Assembly: GCA_021788795.1 (NCBI GenBank)
Contig: JAJYKG010000048.1
Coordinates: 1-11,385 of the forward strand
Origin: Thermoplasmata archaeon
GTDB taxonomy: Archaea; Thermoplasmatota; Thermoplasmata; RBG-16-68-12
Direction of reading: 5' to 3'
DNA length: 11,385 bases
Shown here: piece by piece, positions 8,338 through 11,385 of the stretch
How the letters are laid out: each line of letters opens with the position of its first letter
How positions within the stretch are numbered: the stretch's first letter is position 1
Notes under the pieces: generated by a model
What the model was told of the DNA's origin: nothing
The model's database searches: none
Seen by the model: only the letters and a program-made list of their open reading frames with translations
Translations under genes and position numbers: made by a program

Positions 8338-8493
8338 CGTCCGTGCGGCGACGCCCCTAGGGCTACTTCAAAGTTCTTCTGCCCCGCGTCGTGAGGTTTC
8401 TCCTTCCCGGGAGAAGATGTTTCCTGAGAGGCTTGGGATGTTATTTTTATCCGCGAGGCTTGCATAAATAAACGGCCGTGGCTGTCTCTCCAC
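8338..8493. promoter_or_regulatory. Divergent control region between the regulator and the bactofilin-like locus
   Basis: This 156-base non-coding region contains an inverted repeat, TTCTCC (8398-8403) / GGAGAA (8410-8415), around the palindrome TCCCGGGA (8405-8412). It also holds an AT-rich TTATTTTTAT stretch near 8441-8450. At the right end is a strong TATA box, CATAAATAAA (8463-8472). The inverted repeat is a candidate operator for the adjacent winged-helix protein, by position only. Confidence 0.5.
8463..8472 (+). promoter_or_regulatory. Strong TATA box
   Basis: CATAAATAAA is centred about 26 bases before ATG 8494, so transcription should begin at or next to that ATG. It is too close to GTG 8478 for that codon to be in the transcript. 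Confidence 0.7.
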
Positions 8494-8697
8494 ATGTACC
8501 AAGCCAAGACGACCGGATTCCTGGAGTTGCTCATGAACGCCCTGACCCTTCCGAGCGCCCGGCGCGCATCCCACGCGCGGCGGAGCCGGCCCCTGCCCCT
8601 CCGGCGCGAGGCCGCCGTGGCGCCCTCGGTCGTGGACTCGGTGACGGCGAAGGGAATCTTTATCGAGGCGGCGCGGCTTTCGCGGTGGAACCGATGA
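8494..8697 (+). CDS. Possible leaderless small protein (67 residues), unknown function
   Basis: This ORF begins MYQAKTTGFLELLMNALTLP, is Arg-rich in the middle and ends RLSRWNR. I recognise no domain. Support comes from a strong TATA box placed exactly for a leaderless ATG 8494 and about 88% G or C at third codon positions, like the neighbouring genes. Its end also interlocks with the next gene: the TGA stop shares bases with ATG 8694 (ATGA), a common translational-coupling arrangement. It may be a small protein, a leader peptide, or simply a transcribed 5' leader. Basic composition without homology keeps confidence low. Confidence 0.4.
   Translation: MYQAKTTGFLELLMNALTLPSARRASHARRSRPLPLRREAAVAPSVVDSVTAKGIFIEAARLSRWNR
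8657..8664 (+). promoter_or_regulatory. TATA-like element of the bactofilin-like gene
   Basis: TCTTTATC is centred about 33 bases before ATG 8694, predicting a very short leader. It may be an internal second promoter within the small ORF. Confidence 0.4.
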
Positions 8698-9671
8698 AGC
8701 GCCAGGAGATCCTGCAGAGGCTCGAGGAGCGGCTCGCCCGGGGAGAGATCTCGGAGAAGACCTACCTCGACATCAAGGCGCGGTACGAGGCGGAACCCGA
8801 GGAGCCCGGCCCGGAGCCCTCCGCGGAGGCGGGCTCCGTGGGCCCGTCGGTCTCGGAGGCCGTCGCCCGTGCGACTTCCGTGGCCCAGCAGGCCACCGAG
8901 GAAGCGGGCCGGACCGCGCAGGAGGCCATGCGGCAGGTGGCGGAAGCCCTGGGCTCGGCGGACTTCGCCGGCGTCGGCGTCCGGCTGAGCGAGGAAGCCA
9001 TCCGCATCACGGGCTCGGGCACCGTGTCCGGCAACCCCGTGAAGACGCAGGACTTCAAGGCCGCGGGAAGCGCGCGCGTCCAGGGCGGCCTCGTCGCCGA
9101 TCGCGTCCGCGTCGCGGGCTCGTGCGCCTTCGAGGGCGACGTGAAGACGGACCAGTTCAAGTCGGCCGGCTCGGTCCGCGTCGCGGGCGGCCTTGTGGCC
9201 GACCAGGTCGACGCGAGCGGCTCCTTCGTCGTCGAGAAGGACCTCACGGCGGACGAGGTCGCGGCCAGCGGCTCGTTCCGGGTCGCCGGCGCGACGACGT
9301 GCGATCGCTTCCGCTCCGCGGGGGCCGTGAGGCTCGAAGGCGGGCTCAAGGCGGACCAGGTCGAGATCGAGCTTGCGGGCGATTCCCTCGTGAAGTGGAT
9401 CGAGGCGGACAGCATCGAGGTGCGGGAGCGCAGCGGCTTCGGCGGCTTCCGCGGACGGGGAGAGCTCACCGCGGAGCGGATCCAGGGGGACGAGGTCCTC
9501 CTCGAGAGCACGGTCGCGGACTTCGTGCATGGGGAGCGGGTCCGCATCGGACCGCACTGCCGCATCGGCACGGTCGAGGCGCGGGATCTCGTCGTCCATG
9601 AGTCGAGCGAGGTCCGCGAGCGGCGCGTCCCCGGGGTCGAGGGCGGCGCCCAGGACGTGCCGCGCGCTTGA
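8694..9671 (+). CDS. Bactofilin-like (polymer-forming cytoskeletal) repeat protein with N-terminal SHOCT-like hairpin
   Basis: Predicted 325-residue scaffold protein. Residues 1-33 form a SHOCT-like hairpin (ILQRLEERLARGEISEKTYL). A Pro/Glu linker follows, then an Ala-rich coiled-coil-like helix at about 53-87. From about 105 the chain is made of 17-residue beta repeats; six exact-length units at 124-225 start AGS or SGS and follow the pattern AGSxRVxGGLxADxVxx. Further beta-rich sequence runs to about 305, including GGFRGRGELTAERIQGDEV and VRIGPHCRIGTVEARDLVV. Such Gly-punctuated repeats resemble the right-handed beta-helix of bactofilins (DUF583), which polymerise without nucleotide. There is no signal peptide. 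ATG 8694 was chosen over GTG 8478 because the conserved-looking hairpin starts there, and GTG 8478 lies just after a TATA box. DUF4097-type beta-repeat proteins, which can carry SHOCT-like N-termini, are an alternative. Confidence 0.75.
   Translation: MKRQEILQRLEERLARGEISEKTYLDIKARYEAEPEEPGPEPSAEAGSVGPSVSEAVARATSVAQQATEEAGRTAQEAMRQVAEALGSADFAGVGVRLSEEAIRITGSGTVSGNPVKTQDFKAAGSARVQGGLVADRVRVAGSCAFEGDVKTDQFKSAGSVRVAGGLVADQVDASGSFVVEKDLTADEVAASGSFRVAGATTCDRFRSAGAVRLEGGLKADQVEIELAGDSLVKWIEADSIEVRERSGFGGFRGRGELTAERIQGDEVLLESTVADFVHGERVRIGPHCRIGTVEARDLVVHESSEVRERRVPGVEGGAQDVPRA
9063..9368 (+). repeat. Six tandem 51-base coding repeats (17 residues each)
   Basis: Each unit encodes one predicted beta-helix rung of the bactofilin-like protein. 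Units with GGLVADxV-type centres tend to alternate with units ending TDQFKS or CDRFRS, suggesting an approximate two-rung, 34-residue super-period. The DNA copies are diverged, so the repeats are old rather than recent expansions. Confidence 0.75.
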
Positions 9672-9692
9672 CGATAATTGCGGACACAACCT

Positions 9693-9700
9693 TGATATAA
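9693..9700 (+). promoter_or_regulatory. TATA box of the VAT/Cdc48 gene
   Basis: TGATATAA is centred about 26 bases before GTG 9723, which implies a leaderless transcript independent of the upstream gene. Confidence 0.7.
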
Positions 9701-9722
9701 CTCCGCCGGGTTGGAAGCGACA

Positions 9723-11385
9723 GTGCCCGAAAGGGTCGTTCTCAAGGTTGCGGAAGCGCCTCAATCCGACGTCGGTCTAGGGCGGGCCCGCGTGGACACG
9801 AAGACGCGCCTCGCCCTGGGCGTCGACGTGGGCGAGATCATCCAGATCATCGGGAAGAAGTCCACCGCGGCGAAGCTCTTCCGCGTCATGCAGGAGGACG
9901 AGGGCAAGGGCATGATCCGGATCGACGGACTCGTCCGCCGCAACGTCGGCGTGAGCCTCGGCGACAAGGTCGAGGTGCGCAAGGCGGAGGTCTTCCAGGC
10001 CGAGCGCGTCACGATCGCGCCGATCATCAGCGAAGGCCACAAGATCTCCTTCGGCCAAGGCATCGAGAACTTTGTGAAGCGGGGGCTCCTGAAGCGCCCC
10101 CTGAACAAGGGCGACGTGGTCATCGTCCCCGGAATCGCCCTGATGGGCGGCGCGCTCCCGTTCATGGTCATCAGCACGGCGCCCAAGGGCGTCGTCCAGA
10201 TCAACGACGACACGATCGTCGAGATGAAGGAGGAGCCCGTCCGCGAGGGCGAGGTCCTCACGCCGACGGTCACCTACGAGGACATCGGCGGCCTGAAAGA
10301 GGAGCTGATGAAGGTCCGCGAGATGATCGAGCTGCCGCTGAAGCACGCCGAGCTGTTCGAGCGCCTCGGGATTGATCCGCCCAAGGGCGTCCTGCTCTAC
10401 GGGCCCCCGGGGACGGGGAAGACCCTCATCGCGAAGGCCGTCGCCAACGAGGCCGGCGCGAACTTCTCCTCCATCCAGGGCCCGGAGATCATGTCCAAGT
10501 ACTACGGGCAGTCGGAAGAGCGCCTCCGCGAGAAGTTCGAGGAGGCCCAGAAGAACGCTCCCTCGGTCCTGTTCATCGACGAGCTCGACTCCATCGCGCC
10601 CAAGCGCGAGGAGGTGACCGGCGAGGTCGAGCGGCGCGTCGTCGCGCAGCTCCTGACCCTCATGGACGGCCTCTCCGGGCGCGGGCAGGTCATCGTCATC
10701 GGCGCGACGAACCGCGACGAGGCGATCGACCCCGCGCTGCGCCGCCCCGGGCGCTTCGACCGCGAGATCGAGATCGGCGTCCCGGACCGCAACGGCCGCA
10801 AGGAGGTCCTCCAGATCCACACGCGCGGCATGCCCATCGAGGGCGCGGAGGAGGAGCGCGACCATCTCCTCTCGGAGCTCGCCGACGTCACGCACGGGTT
10901 CGTCGGCGCGGACCTCGCGGCCCTCGCGCGCGAGGCGGCCATGAAGGCCCTGCGCCGCTACCTGCCCGACATCGACCTCGAGAAGCCCATCCCCGCGGAG
11001 ACCCTCGAGAAGATGCGCGTCCTGCCGGAGGACTTCAAGAACGCGCTCAAGGAGGTCGAGCCGAGCGCGATGCGCGAGGTCCTCGTGGAGATCCCCAAGG
11101 TCTCCTGGTCCGACGTGGGCGGCTTGGCCGACGTGAAGCTCAAGCTGCGCGAGGCCGTGGAGATGCCCCTGAAGGACCCGGACGCGTTCAAGCGCATGGG
11201 CATCAAGCCGCCCCGCGGCATCCTCCTCTACGGTCCCCCGGGCTCGGGCAAGACCCTCCTGGCCAAGGCCGTGGCGAACGAGTCCGAGGCGAACTTCATC
11301 TCGATCAAGGGCCCCGAGGTCATGTCGAAGTGGGTCGGCGAGTCCGAGAAGGCCGTCCGGATGATTTTCAAGAAGGCCAAGCAGG
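9723..11385 (+). CDS. VAT/Cdc48-family AAA+ ATPase, partial (cut by window end)
   Basis: Hexameric unfoldase that extracts and unfolds proteins, feeding the archaeal proteasome; it is related to eukaryotic p97/Cdc48. The 554 visible residues are open to the right edge. The N domain (1 to about 185) is a double-psi barrel type (VVLKVAEAPQSDVGLGRARV, then MIRIDGLVRRNVGVSLGDKV). D1 has Walker A GPPGTGKT (227-234), Walker B FIDELD (284-289) and arginine-finger region RRPGRFD (340-346). D2 begins around VSWSDVGGL, with Walker A GPPGSGKT (504-511). Thermoplasma VAT has 745 residues, so roughly 190 residues are missing. GTG 9723 starts a peptide (PERVVLKVAEAP) aligning with the VAT N-terminus, and a TATA box sits 26 bases upstream. 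The lack of any stop through 11385 shows the frame is intact. Confidence 0.96.
   Translation, partial: MPERVVLKVAEAPQSDVGLGRARVDTKTRLALGVDVGEIIQIIGKKSTAAKLFRVMQEDEGKGMIRIDGLVRRNVGVSLGDKVEVRKAEVFQAERVTIAPIISEGHKISFGQGIENFVKRGLLKRPLNKGDVVIVPGIALMGGALPFMVISTAPKGVVQINDDTIVEMKEEPVREGEVLTPTVTYEDIGGLKEELMKVREMIELPLKHAELFERLGIDPPKGVLLYGPPGTGKTLIAKAVANEAGANFSSIQGPEIMSKYYGQSEERLREKFEEAQKNAPSVLFIDELDSIAPKREEVTGEVERRVVAQLLTLMDGLSGRGQVIVIGATNRDEAIDPALRRPGRFDREIEIGVPDRNGRKEVLQIHTRGMPIEGAEEERDHLLSELADVTHGFVGADLAALAREAAMKALRRYLPDIDLEKPIPAETLEKMRVLPEDFKNALKEVEPSAMREVLVEIPKVSWSDVGGLADVKLKLREAVEMPLKDPDAFKRMGIKPPRGILLYGPPGSGKTLLAKAVANESEANFISIKGPEVMSKWVGESEKAVRMIFKKAKQ

Noticed and set aside
8478..8693. GTG 8478 as start of the bactofilin-like protein
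   Set aside because: It sits only 5 bases after the strong TATA box, upstream of the expected transcript start, and adds 72 residues without domain character.
9063..9368. CRISPR-like or satellite repeat array
   Set aside because: The regular units are diverged coding repeats in one frame, without spacers.
7218..9764. Minus-strand open frame of 848 codons
   Set aside because: It spans the RNase H-like gene, the regulator and the bactofilin-like gene; its translation is Arg/Ser-rich low complexity, while recognisable proteins occupy other frames.

Overview
This 11.4 kb window is archaeal and most likely comes from a GC-rich member of the Thermoplasmatota. Four observations point there. There is a group II chaperonin (thermosome). 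There is a Cdc48-family ATPase that resembles, from memory, the VAT protein of Thermoplasma almost residue for residue in several stretches. The DnaK has a Thermoplasma-like N-terminus. Several genes have an archaeal TATA box centred about 26-28 bases before a start codon, as expected for leaderless mRNAs. No database search was run, so the lineage is an inference.

Layout. A NYN-domain nuclease-like protein with a C-terminal LOTUS/OST-HTH domain (127-903) comes first. A 245-base regulatory gap follows, holding a TATA box, a strong Shine-Dalgarno (SD) site and two imperfect tandem dyads. Next is a compact five-gene chaperone operon: thermosome, Hsp20-like protein, GrpE, DnaK and DnaJ (1149-6855). 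The thermosome, hsp20, grpE and dnaK starts all have SD sites. hsp20/grpE and grpE/dnaK overlap, and dnaK/dnaJ are 14 bases apart. The unit therefore joins the archaeal chaperonin to the bacterial-type Hsp70 system.

From 6852 to 9671 lies a less familiar block. It holds a 59-residue one-helix membrane protein on the minus strand, whose stop codon interlocks with that of dnaJ. It also holds a protein with a RuvC/YqgF-like RNase H fold signature, a convergent winged-helix regulator, a possible 67-residue leaderless small protein, and a bactofilin-like protein made of regular 17-residue repeats. Three of these neighbours (the RNase H-like protein, the regulator and the bactofilin-like protein) each carry a similar short helical hairpin resembling SHOCT domains. 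This is the most original signal in the window and may mark a functional link.

The window ends inside a Cdc48/VAT AAA+ ATPase (9723 to the right edge), which has its own leaderless promoter. Folding (thermosome, Hsp70, Hsp20) and unfolding (VAT) machinery thus flank the RNase H/regulator/bactofilin block. I found no tRNA, rRNA, CRISPR array or mobile element.
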